Shown: positions 1 through 7,201 of the stretch, one piece after another
Layout: the number at the start of each line of letters is the position of its first letter
Numbering within the stretch: the first letter of the stretch is position 1
Assembly: GCA_016200035.1 (NCBI GenBank)
Contig: JACQFM010000037.1
Location: 1 to 8,425, forward strand
Source: Nitrososphaerota archaeon
GTDB taxonomy: Archaea; Thermoproteota; Nitrososphaeria; Nitrososphaerales; Nitrosopumilaceae
Length of the DNA: 8,425 bases
Reading direction: 5' to 3'
Notes under the pieces: model-generated
The model's database searches: none
The model's input: only the letters and a program-made list of their open reading frames with translations
What the model was told of the DNA's origin: nothing
Position numbers and translations under genes: made by a program

Positions 1-1
1 T

Positions 2-292
2 GCAGGAATTTCAAAGCAAATACTTGAACTTAACTCTATTTTGGACTCTACATCAAAAGAGTTAGACAGACTGAAATCGGAGATCTCAGGCTTTGGAGCG
101 GCACTTGAGAAAAGCCAACAGTCTTTGACGCAAGCAAATCAAAACATAGACAAAAGTGTTGCGTCAATTTCTGGTTCAGTGTCAAACATAGAAGAAGCAT
201 CTGGCCAGTTCAATTCCTTGTTCTTACCAATTGTCGCATTAATTGCAGTAATCATAGCATTGCAGATTACAATTCTTGCCAGAAGAAGATAG
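2..292 (+). CDS. C-terminal end of a coiled-coil, membrane-anchored surface protein (partial, 5' end outside window)
   Basis: The reading frame is open from the left edge to the TAG at 290-292, so this is the last 96 codons of a longer gene. A TTG at 41 could act as a start, but the frame runs through it with the same helical composition, so I do not use it. About 70 residues rich in Ser, Gln, Asn, Lys and Glu look like a helical, probably coiled-coil stalk. One hydrophobic segment of about 20 residues (roughly 217-279) follows, then a short Ala-Arg-Arg-Arg tail. This is the layout of a protein exposed outside the cell, held by a C-terminal transmembrane helix with a positive cytoplasmic end. 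Some archaeal S-layer-like proteins end this way, but I do not recognise the family from this fragment. The next gene begins about 30 bases downstream on the same strand and also encodes a surface protein. Confidence 0.75.
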   Translation, partial: AGISKQILELNSILDSTSKELDRLKSEISGFGAALEKSQQSLTQANQNIDKSVASISGSVSNIEEASGQFNSLFLPIVALIAVIIALQITILARRR

Positions 293-293
293 C

Positions 294-300
294 TATAATA
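294..300 (+). promoter_or_regulatory. Possible TATA box for the protease gene
   Basis: TATAATA lies about 27 bases before the ATG at 324, the spacing expected for an archaeal TATA box with transcription starting at or next to the start codon (leaderless). It sits directly after the stop codon of the upstream gene. The match is short in an AT-rich background, so it is only suggestive. Confidence 0.4.
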
Positions 301-323
301 GACAAAGAAAAGGTTTTTTCAAC

Positions 324-1976
324 ATGCCAAGGGCGGCACTTCTTTTGATTTGTATATTGATGCTTAGCATCGTTATTAAGGGCTCTTATGGATTTTATGA
401 TCCAGAACTTTTAGAGCAAAAGCCAAATTTTAATTTCAGAGAGGAGTCGGATATCATAAAATTTTCCACAGTATCTACAGATAATCCAATCAAAAGATAC
501 ATAGTGTTTGGTTCTGGATCAATTTCTCCTGTTAAATCAGTTGCGCAAAACATTATCTATGATATTAGTTCAAAAAATGGCTTTTTTTCTATTGGCCTTT
601 TTTCCCTCAAGGATATCCAAGATCTCAGGTCAAAGGGATATACCATAATTGAGGATTCCATGCTACAATTTGATTCTGTAGAAAATGCTACAAAAAAAGA
701 GAATATGGCCGAAGGATCTAGGATTGCTAGTATTGTTGGTTCAGATGAGGTATTTCAAAAATATAACCTGACAGGAAGGGGTGTTACTATTGGTGTAGTA
801 GATACTGGAACCGATTTTTCAAATCCGGATCTAATGGATTCACTTGCAAGAGATGAGAATAATATCCCAACCATGATTGATACAGATGGTCAAGGTCTGG
901 TGTTGACAAATGCCACCTTCATCGCAAACATAAACGATCAGGGAATAATAAAAAATTATACAAAATCTATAACAAAAAACGTTACATCTTCTGTCTATGC
1001 TAATTCAAAAGGTGTATTCTTAGATCTTTCAAAAAAAGGAGTAGGAACTCCAATTCAGGTTTATAATTCACTATTTCAAGGCACAGGTAATCCAATTCTT
1101 AACGGCACAATTTCAAATGACATGAAGATTGGAAAAAACAGCAAAGATTACATCATCTCAAAAAGCGGGATATATCACTTGGGAGTAATTTACCAAGGGC
1201 ATGTACAGGGATCTTTGTCAAGAGTACAACTTGTTCCCGTACTTGTAGTTGATTCTAAAGATGCAGGATTATATGATACAATAATACCAGACATGTCCAC
1301 TTCTTGGCTTGATTTTAACCGGTTTGAAGATGGAAACTTCACTCAACCAAAATATGATTTTGATTTCACAGATGAAACTCCAATAACTTTGGGGGGTGGA
1401 AAGGAATTCCTCTTATACGATTCTAATAAGGACGGCAAATTCGATTATAGTGCAGGAACTATAGGTGCACGAGTAGTTGATATCTATGGTATTAAGGGCA
1501 AGCAATCATCAATTGATTCTAAGATAAGAGCATTTAACGGAACGCTTTTGCAACCATTAGATCCAAAGGGAAATTATTTTGGAGTGATGTATGACTATCT
1601 AGGTCATGGCACATCTAGTGCAGCTACTATTACATCGAAGGGTGTTGCGAAATATGATCTTTATGGAAATTCAACAAAATATTCTCTAAGAGGTATAGCT
1701 CCCGGCGCAAAGATAATCCCAATTAAATCACTCTGGATGGGTGATGCTGTTTACGGATGGCTTTGGGCAGCAGGATACAGCCAAAAAAATAATACATGGA
1801 CTTTTGATGGGAAACCACGGGTAGGTGAGTGCACTAGTGGTGCCAGGTTCAATAAATCAAAATTACCCAGGTACAGTTTTTGTCACGAGTGCTGGAAACT
1901 CGGGTCATGGGTACGGAACTTTAGGAATTCCTGGCGCAGCGCCTTTTGGATTAACAGTTGGGGCTACGACAAATAA
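324..1976 (+). CDS. Subtilisin-like (S8) secreted protease, N-terminal fragment of a frameshifted gene
   Basis: This is the N-terminal part of a large secreted serine protease of the subtilase family, resembling pyrolysin and tripeptidyl peptidase II. I chose the ATG at 324 because it directly precedes a good signal peptide (residues 1-23: Arg at position 3, a Leu/Ile-rich core, then Gly-Ser-Tyr-Gly). A TTG at 276 in the same frame would put a charged stretch before it and overlap the previous gene. A propeptide-like region follows. The catalytic Asp is in VVDTGTD (Asp160, codon 801-803) and the catalytic His in LGHGTSSA (His428, codon 1605-1607). The insert of nearly 270 residues between them is typical of the pyrolysin/TPP II branch. 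DSNKDGKFD (1419-1445) looks like a calcium-binding loop. Family-like sequence ends near 1821; the codons from there to the TAA at 1976 are out-of-frame noise. The gene continues in another frame from 1825, so this product alone lacks the catalytic Ser. Confidence 0.85.
   Translation: MPRAALLLICILMLSIVIKGSYGFYDPELLEQKPNFNFREESDIIKFSTVSTDNPIKRYIVFGSGSISPVKSVAQNIIYDISSKNGFFSIGLFSLKDIQDLRSKGYTIIEDSMLQFDSVENATKKENMAEGSRIASIVGSDEVFQKYNLTGRGVTIGVVDTGTDFSNPDLMDSLARDENNIPTMIDTDGQGLVLTNATFIANINDQGIIKNYTKSITKNVTSSVYANSKGVFLDLSKKGVGTPIQVYNSLFQGTGNPILNGTISNDMKIGKNSKDYIISKSGIYHLGVIYQGHVQGSLSRVQLVPVLVVDSKDAGLYDTIIPDMSTSWLDFNRFEDGNFTQPKYDFDFTDETPITLGGGKEFLLYDSNKDGKFDYSAGTIGARVVDIYGIKGKQSSIDSKIRAFNGTLLQPLDPKGNYFGVMYDYLGHGTSSAATITSKGVAKYDLYGNSTKYSLRGIAPGAKIIPIKSLWMGDAVYGWLWAAGYSQKNNTWTFDGKPRVGECTSGARFNKSKLPRYSFCHECWKLGSWVRNFRNSWRSAFWINSWGYDK
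1819..1830 (+). other. Frame break in the protease gene, with probable loss of a conserved segment
   Basis: Reading moves from the frame used at 324 to the next frame. The downstream frame has TAG at 1822-1824, immediately before GTG at 1825, and the upstream frame stops resembling the family after Gly-Lys-Pro-Arg-Val, so the break is placed within a few bases. Subtilases normally have here a strand ending in Ser-x-Gly (Asp-Val-Ile-Asn-x-Ser-x-Gly or similar) that lines the S1 substrate pocket. It is absent from both frames. A deletion of 3n+2 bases would explain both the shift and the missing segment. There is no homopolymer run at the site, so ordinary slippage or a programmed frameshift is not obvious. 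Confidence 0.75.
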
Positions 1977-4485
1977 TGTATACGTTGGGTCGGGACAGTT
2001 CAAGAACCAACCACGATTTGGTAACAACACCATCTTCTCTAATAATGTTGCAGATTTCTCAAGCAGAGGGCCAGGCTTGATAGGTAACCCAGAACCAGAT
2101 CTGATGGGTGTAGGGGCGTATGGTTTTACTCCAACCAGTGTAACAAAAAGTGGTAAAAATGCGACAGACCCTTTTGTGATGTTTGGTGGAACAAGCATGG
2201 CTGCACCAGTTGTGTCTGGCGCCGCTGCGGTATTGATTGAAAGTCTAAAACAAAAAGGAGCTACCTTTGATCCATTTAGGATTAAGAACATTCTCATGTC
2301 TACAGCAACGGACCTAAAAAACGATCCTTTTTCACAGGGGGCTGGACTTGTAAACGTATCCAAGGCCGTAGATTTTGTCAAGGGAAAAAATGATGTATTT
2401 ATTGTACATAATAGCGCATCCTACCCTAACATAAAGAAGGTACTTGATATTCCAATAAACTCAATTAACTCTAGTTCATTTGGAGTTAAAAAATTACAAC
2501 TGACTAACTATTCCTTTCCAGATACAGCGTGGTTTGCAGGAAGACTCTATGCGGGAGAGCGTACCTCAGCAACTTTTACTATCGAGAATCCAACAAATGA
2601 TACACTTGACATCACAATTACACCACAAAATTTTGAATTAATAAAAAAATTACAATATAACGGTACGACTCAAGTCGGTCAAAAAGATAAACTGATAAAC
2701 AAATCTGGTGTCTTTAGGCCAAACTACATACCTCTTGAAGATATGATCGAACGAAAGGATCTTCGCTCTTTCTTTCAAAAAGTAAAACCTACTCCAGATG
2801 ATGCAACAACGATGATTTTAAATCTAAATTTTCCCTTTGCAAAGTTTATGAACTCAAGCGAAAAACTTTATGCAAATGATATCAGGATTTCATCTCTTTA
2901 CTTTTATGATTGGAATGACAAAAACAACGATGGAAACGTTACCTATAATGAGCTTTCTATGGTGAACCGTGGTGGTTCATGGGGCACAGTACAAGAGCTC
3001 AGAGTTTCAGAACCAAACTCAAAAATTAAAAACACACCACTTGTTGGTGTTTATCCTGTTCCAACAAGATACTCTTATTGGAGTGGTGACACTAAGAAAA
3101 ATTCTACTTCAATGGATTATACACTAACCGCAAGCTTTTACAAAAAGAAAAGCTGGACAGACATATGGGTAAATTCAAACATCATACAAGTGCCTCCTCA
3201 TAGCTCAAGTGATGTTGTAGCTACACTTGTTGTACCAATAGATTCTAAGCCTGGCGTATACCAAGGTTTCATTTCATTTAAAAGTGATAAACATGAAGTT
3301 AACGCCCCTGTCTCGTTTGCGGTTAAAAAGAAAATTCATGGAAAAGATATGCCCACTGTTATAGAAGGTTCTAAGGATGTTGACGTTTTGTATGGAAACG
3401 GGTACATTGGTGGAGCATTTGATATGGTAAACAGGTACAACGCAGGAGATTGGAGGCAGTACTATTTTGATGTTCAAGACAGTACGATAAACACAGCTGC
3501 ACTAAATATTTCGTGGCAAAATAAAGATACTAATCTTGCAGTCTTTGTAATGGATCCTCTTGGAAAAATTGTACAAACTAATGTGCCACCCGGAGTACTA
3601 GGACAGTTTCAGGGTTGGCCCACGGGTGACTGGCTTGGTACAACTCCATTTAGTGAGGGTGGCGGTTTCTTTCCAATAAAAAACAAGGATGCTACATCAA
3701 CGGTGCTCTATGCGCCAATTAATCAGACAGGAACATACTCGATCCTGATGCATTCCACTCTTTTTGGTGGGCAAGATATAGCAGAACCAATAACTGTAAC
3801 TACCAAGTTTTCTACTATACTGCCTGACGAAAAAGCTCCACAAATACTGCTTTCTGCTCCAGGATTTATCAATGGTACATCAGACATTAAAGCTAAAATA
3901 ATAGATGAAAACCTAGACACAGCAAAATATTATCTTGATGATAATGAATCCCATAATATCAATGGAACAGAGTTTTCCATACCTCATCAATTGTTAGAAG
4001 ATGGTATTCATAGACTAAATGTGATTGCTACTGATACCGTGGGACATAAAACAGAAGAAAACTTCACGTTCACTGTTGACCGAACACCGCCTGAGATTAT
4101 AATTAAATCACCACAAAATGGCACCACTATATCAAAGACTATTACAATAGATCTTTACATAAAAGAACAAAATCTCTTGGAGGCTGGAGGTATAACAATA
4201 ACACTACCACATGAAATAGTATTGGACAAGAAATCAGCAAAGTTTGATACAGAAACGTTAGAAAACGGAAAATATGATATTCACGTATCAGCAAAGGACA
4301 AGGCTGGAAATGAAGCGTCAAAAAAGATTACGATAAATGTGGATAATAGACCAAACCTTGTAAGTAGCAGAGAATCTCCAGATCAAAATTCTGTTCTTAT
4401 GCAAGGAATTGTAATAGGAATTGCAATTGCAACCGCAACCATACTAATTACTATTAAGAAAATCAAAACTTCAAAGAAAAACTAG
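1825..4485 (+). CDS. Subtilisin-like (S8) protease, C-terminal fragment with catalytic Ser, Ig-like domains and membrane anchor
   Basis: This is the second part of the broken protease gene; numbering here counts from GTG 1825, the first codon after a stop, which is probably not a genuine start. SAGNSGHGYG carries the oxyanion-hole Asn (residue 25, codon 1897). GGTSMAAP carries the catalytic Ser (residue 124, codon 2194). A long beta-rich region follows, with an EF-hand-like loop DKNNDGNVTYNE at residues 365-376. From about residue 667 there are two Ig-like domains; the second opens with Asp-Arg-Thr-Pro-Pro-Glu-Ile. A transmembrane helix at about 858-878 and a Lys-rich tail end the protein, so an intact product of roughly 1390 residues would be tethered outside the cell. 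Many Asn-x-Ser/Thr sites suggest glycosylation. Asp, His, oxyanion Asn and Ser are all preserved across the two fragments, so the break is recent or an assembly/sequencing error. Confidence 0.85.
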   Translation: MSALVVPGSINQNYPGTVFVTSAGNSGHGYGTLGIPGAAPFGLTVGATTNNVYVGSGQFKNQPRFGNNTIFSNNVADFSSRGPGLIGNPEPDLMGVGAYGFTPTSVTKSGKNATDPFVMFGGTSMAAPVVSGAAAVLIESLKQKGATFDPFRIKNILMSTATDLKNDPFSQGAGLVNVSKAVDFVKGKNDVFIVHNSASYPNIKKVLDIPINSINSSSFGVKKLQLTNYSFPDTAWFAGRLYAGERTSATFTIENPTNDTLDITITPQNFELIKKLQYNGTTQVGQKDKLINKSGVFRPNYIPLEDMIERKDLRSFFQKVKPTPDDATTMILNLNFPFAKFMNSSEKLYANDIRISSLYFYDWNDKNNDGNVTYNELSMVNRGGSWGTVQELRVSEPNSKIKNTPLVGVYPVPTRYSYWSGDTKKNSTSMDYTLTASFYKKKSWTDIWVNSNIIQVPPHSSSDVVATLVVPIDSKPGVYQGFISFKSDKHEVNAPVSFAVKKKIHGKDMPTVIEGSKDVDVLYGNGYIGGAFDMVNRYNAGDWRQYYFDVQDSTINTAALNISWQNKDTNLAVFVMDPLGKIVQTNVPPGVLGQFQGWPTGDWLGTTPFSEGGGFFPIKNKDATSTVLYAPINQTGTYSILMHSTLFGGQDIAEPITVTTKFSTILPDEKAPQILLSAPGFINGTSDIKAKIIDENLDTAKYYLDDNESHNINGTEFSIPHQLLEDGIHRLNVIATDTVGHKTEENFTFTVDRTPPEIIIKSPQNGTTISKTITIDLYIKEQNLLEAGGITITLPHEIVLDKKSAKFDTETLENGKYDIHVSAKDKAGNEASKKITINVDNRPNLVSSRESPDQNSVLMQGIVIGIAIATATILITIKKIKTSKKN

Positions 4486-4492
4486 AACAAAG

Positions 4493-4500
4493 TTTATATG
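4493..4500 (+). promoter_or_regulatory. TATA box for the Rieske-cytochrome b operon
   Basis: TTTATATG begins 8 bases after the protease stop codon, preceded by the A/G-rich stretch GAACAAAG, which could serve as a TFB recognition element. Its centre is about 29 bases before the ATG at 4526, which fits a leaderless or nearly leaderless transcript. No Shine-Dalgarno sequence is seen before that ATG. Confidence 0.6.
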
Positions 4501-4525
4501 CAATTTTTCGAGAACGAAAGCTTGC

Positions 4526-5137
4526 ATGTCAAAACAGGATTCTAGTGCAAAGAATACTCTGTCAAGACGTGATTTCTTAAAGTTGTTAGGGGGTGCAGGA
4601 ACCGCACTCGCCTTTACTCCATTTGTTCCTTGGGGAAATTTCATGCCGAATCCTGATACAACATCGCTGTCAAAGGCAAAAGTTATTCTTCCAGATGGGA
4701 CGCAAGCAAATGTTAATACTTTTCCTGTAAACCACTCTGAAGTGATCACGTACCCAAAGACAGGAGACAGGGTTCTTGATGAAGAGGCATTTAGAAAATG
4801 GCAGTTTATTAGACTACCGCCAGAGCTTGGTGGAGAACCAAAAGATGTTAGTGCCTTTCGTGTCTACAGCATGGTTTGCTTACACTTGTGGTGCTTATGG
4901 AAGTATTGGCCTCAAGAGGGAAGAAAGAGAGGAGAATGCCCCTGTCATGGAAGCATGTATAATGTTCTTATTGGCAAGGCCTTTGTAGGACCAGCATCTC
5001 TTCAAGCTCCTCCCTCAAACGTTCTTGCAACGCTTTACTTGGAGGCCGATAACGACGGATTTTTGTTTATAAAGCCTGCAAAGTGGGATGTCAACGAAAA
5101 TGGAATAGTAGGATATGGTCGTTTCCTTAAAACGTAG
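4526..5137 (+). CDS. Rieske [2Fe-2S] iron-sulfur protein of complex III
   Basis: This subunit takes one electron from quinol at the outer quinol site of cytochrome b and passes it to a soluble or anchored carrier. The N-terminus has a twin-arginine signal (SRRDFLK, residues 13-19, followed by a hydrophobic stretch to about 36), so the folded protein is exported with its cluster and probably stays anchored by that helix. Cluster ligands are Cys118 and His120 in CLHLWC, and Cys138 and His141 in CPCHGS. Cys123 and Cys140 are placed to form the usual disulfide. Ser143 and Tyr145, which raise the potential in well-studied Rieske proteins, are kept, so a fairly high potential is expected. GPASLQAPP (155-163) matches the family's Gly-Pro-Ala loop. 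The first motif is odd: canonical CTHLGC has Thr and Gly where this has Leu and Trp. At 203 residues the length is normal. The gene overlaps the cytochrome b start by 23 bp. Confidence 0.93.
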   Translation: MSKQDSSAKNTLSRRDFLKLLGGAGTALAFTPFVPWGNFMPNPDTTSLSKAKVILPDGTQANVNTFPVNHSEVITYPKTGDRVLDEEAFRKWQFIRLPPELGGEPKDVSAFRVYSMVCLHLWCLWKYWPQEGRKRGECPCHGSMYNVLIGKAFVGPASLQAPPSNVLATLYLEADNDGFLFIKPAKWDVNENGIVGYGRFLKT

Positions 5138-6668
5138 AAACGGCCTTGTAGATTTTTTCTACTGGATGTGGGATGGGATAGAGAGAAGCATATTCATCGG
5201 GACCAAGTTTTCATTTCCTGGAAGATTTGTAAGTCCTTTTGGATTTCTTGGCATGCTGACATTTATCATGTTTATAATTCTAGGAATAACGGGGGCTCTC
5301 CTGATGTTTTACTATGAGCCTATTTTGGATAGAGCTTGGGATAGCGTTGCAAAGATAAACAACAACGTTCCCTTTGGCTTCCATCTAAGAAATATTCATT
5401 ATCATGCCTCAAACGCAATGGTTCTATTAGCAATTTTGCATATGTATTATCAGTACTTCAGTGGAAGATATAAGATTAGAAACGAGATCCTTTGGGTCAC
5501 AGGAGTAATACTTGGAACAGTGACTATACTTGAGGCTTTCACAGGATATGATATCATATTTAGTGAAAGAGCAGAGCTTGCAATCAGTATAGCTGCATCG
5601 CTTACTAACTCTATGCCTATAGTGGGACCAACAATACGTGAGGCAGCGTTTGGTTCTGGCTTTGCAGACTTTGTTTTAAGATTCTACACGCAGCATGTCT
5701 TTATCCTTCCAATTGTAATGCTTGGACTTATGGCAGTACACATGCCAAGATTTTTGGTCTTTGACGTTCCAATGGTCATGGCACTCTCTGGAGCTGTACT
5801 CATAACAGGTGGAGTCTTTCCAGTCGATCTTGGCTCAAAGTTTGAGCCTACCGTACCACCGGGGATTACAGTACCTGAGTGGTATTTAACAGGTCTTTAT
5901 GCATTCCTTAGAACACAATATGACAAGTTTGTAACAGGAGTAGCTTGGCCAGGTCTGTTTATTCTAGCATTACTGGTAACACCATTCATTGATAGATACA
6001 AGAAATTCTCTTGGAAGGACAGACCTATAATTACAGCTATAGGAATTACTGGAATAGCACAAATAATTGTGACTACATACTGGGGATTTTATATTTCTCC
6101 AGATACCACGAAACCACTTGTCGAAAGGCTTGTTCTGGATCCTATCTTCTTTTATTCAGTTATGATAATGCTAGTACCCCTTGGATTTGGCTTCTCGTAT
6201 ATGATGATAAAATTAGCAAAGGAATCAGAACGAAGAGCAAAGCTTGCCGCATCCAAAGGACCAAAAAAAGTGGCACAAATAAATCTAACAACAAAGTGGT
6301 TAAACTGGCTCATTGTCGGTCTTCTCGCATTTCAAGTCTTTCTTAACATTGCTGCTTATAATGCGGCTCTTTCTGGAATGAAAAACTTTAATCTCTTTCT
6401 CACAGGACTGATACTTCTTGTGTTTGCCGGCATGTTCCATCTTTATAGATACTCGTTGAATGAGGCAAAGAAGATTCCAACTCCCCCACCACAAGCAGCG
6501 AAAGGGATTCCCAAACCAATTGGCATAACCCAAGAGCCCGCACCAAAACTTCCAGAAAAGGAAAAGGCCGCCTCTGCTACAACAACTTCACCGGAAATTA
6601 AAACAGCTTCAATATCAGATAAAAATAAAGAATCCACAATTGGTACATCGGATCTGAAAAAACCATAA
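5115..6668 (+). CDS. Cytochrome b (b6 plus subunit-IV halves fused) of complex III, with C-terminal extension
   Basis: This is the membrane subunit that oxidises quinol and carries two b hemes across the membrane. Heme ligands are His95 and His109 (14 apart) in one helix and His194 and His209 (15 apart) in another; 15 is the spacing of cytochrome b6 rather than mitochondrial cytochrome b. PEWY at 254-257 is the quinol-site motif of the C-terminal (subunit IV) half. I see about ten membrane segments: 44-68, 93-115, 125-147, 188-212, 217-238, 275-292, 304-325, 342-365, then two beyond the usual eight at 395-414 and 424-445. A Pro/Ala/Lys/Thr-rich soluble tail of about 70 residues ends the protein. 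The stretch after TGY (143-145) lacks the usual LPW motif. There is no Cys, so no attachment point for the extra c-type heme of b6f. The ATG at 5115 keeps the amphipathic N-terminal helix; a weak GGA lies just before it. Confidence 0.93.
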   Translation: MVVSLKRRNGLVDFFYWMWDGIERSIFIGTKFSFPGRFVSPFGFLGMLTFIMFIILGITGALLMFYYEPILDRAWDSVAKINNNVPFGFHLRNIHYHASNAMVLLAILHMYYQYFSGRYKIRNEILWVTGVILGTVTILEAFTGYDIIFSERAELAISIAASLTNSMPIVGPTIREAAFGSGFADFVLRFYTQHVFILPIVMLGLMAVHMPRFLVFDVPMVMALSGAVLITGGVFPVDLGSKFEPTVPPGITVPEWYLTGLYAFLRTQYDKFVTGVAWPGLFILALLVTPFIDRYKKFSWKDRPIITAIGITGIAQIIVTTYWGFYISPDTTKPLVERLVLDPIFFYSVMIMLVPLGFGFSYMMIKLAKESERRAKLAASKGPKKVAQINLTTKWLNWLIVGLLAFQVFLNIAAYNAALSGMKNFNLFLTGLILLVFAGMFHLYRYSLNEAKKIPTPPPQAAKGIPKPIGITQEPAPKLPEKEKAASATTTSPEIKTASISDKNKESTIGTSDLKKP

Positions 6669-6701
6669 ATTTATTTACAAAATATTTTGAGACCGAATAG
6701 C

Positions 6702-6709
6702 TTTATAAG
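6702..6709 (+). promoter_or_regulatory. TATA box for the cupredoxin gene
   Basis: TTTATAAG is centred about 28 bases before the TTG at 6734, the same spacing seen before the Rieske gene. This supports the TTG as the start of a leaderless transcript and suggests the cupredoxin can be made independently of the upstream operon. Read-through from cytochrome b across the 65-bp gap is also possible. Confidence 0.55.
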
Positions 6710-6733
6710 AGTAACAAAAAGACCATTGATCAG

Positions 6734-7201
6734 TTGAGTACACCAACTTCAAGTCATGCATATGGTATTGGGATAATTGCGATGATAATAGGACTTGCTG
6801 CTGGTATTTCATATTATCAGTTGTACTACATACCGGAGCTTACTGCAAAGCCAAAAATTGCGCAGGAGGTTCTTCATCCTTCTCTAGGTGAAAATGTCAT
6901 TACCATACTAAAAGGATCTGAAAATCGAGAACAACAAGACAACTTTGTGCCAAAGCTGGTAAACGTTCAGCTTTCAATTGATAACAAAATTGTTTGGAAA
7001 AATGTTGGAGACGTAGCACACACGGTGACCCCTGATACACCCTTTGATGACAAATACAGTGGCAAATTCGGATCTCCTGGAGTGATCAAACCTGGCACAA
7101 CATATGAGTTCCTGTTCACTCAGGAAGCTGAAATATCATATCATTGTGAGCCGCATCCGTGGATGACAGGCAAGCTGAAGATTACGAAGCCTAGATTCTA
7201 G
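6734..7201 (+). CDS. Membrane-anchored blue-copper protein (cupredoxin, amicyanin/plastocyanin-like)
   Basis: This is a type-1 copper electron carrier facing the outside of the cell. Residues about 10-32 form one N-terminal membrane helix, followed by a linker and a cupredoxin domain (about 70-152). Predicted copper ligands are His96 (in AHTVTP) and Cys138, His141 and Met144 in HCEPHPWM. The short Cys-x2-His-x2-Met loop matches amicyanin; plastocyanin has four residues before the Met. At 155 residues the size fits a single domain. I chose TTG 6734 because it keeps the whole membrane helix and lies at the right distance from a TATA box; the next in-frame ATG (6782) would cut the helix. Its position after the Rieske and cytochrome b genes suggests it accepts electrons from complex III and hands them to a terminal oxidase, replacing cytochrome c (inference). 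Its TAG overlaps the stop codon of the convergent gene. Confidence 0.9.
   Translation: MSTPTSSHAYGIGIIAMIIGLAAGISYYQLYYIPELTAKPKIAQEVLHPSLGENVITILKGSENREQQDNFVPKLVNVQLSIDNKIVWKNVGDVAHTVTPDTPFDDKYSGKFGSPGVIKPGTTYEFLFTQEAEISYHCEPHPWMTGKLKITKPRF

Noticed and set aside
276..323. TTG start at 276 for the protease
   Set aside because: It would overlap the upstream gene and place a charged, polar stretch before an otherwise standard signal peptide that begins at ATG 324.
1815..1835. Programmed frameshift joining the protease halves
   Set aside because: No slippery heptamer or homopolymer run is seen, and the conserved segment is missing from both frames, so a deletion or assembly error explains it better.
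1905..2381. 158-codon open frame on the minus strand
   Set aside because: It lies antisense to the conserved protease core with the catalytic Ser motif, and its composition (Pro- and Ala-rich, no recognisable motif) is what the reverse of that coding sequence gives.
4471..4749. 92-codon minus-strand frame over the Rieske promoter and 5' end
   Set aside because: Antisense to the Tat signal region of the Rieske gene and across its promoter, with no family-like features.
4776..4988. 70-codon plus-strand frame inside the Rieske gene
   Set aside because: Shifted reading of the Rieske cluster-binding region, which is itself clearly coding in another frame.
6011..6346. 111-codon plus-strand frame inside cytochrome b
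   Set aside because: Off-frame reading of membrane helices of cytochrome b; the composition is not protein-like.
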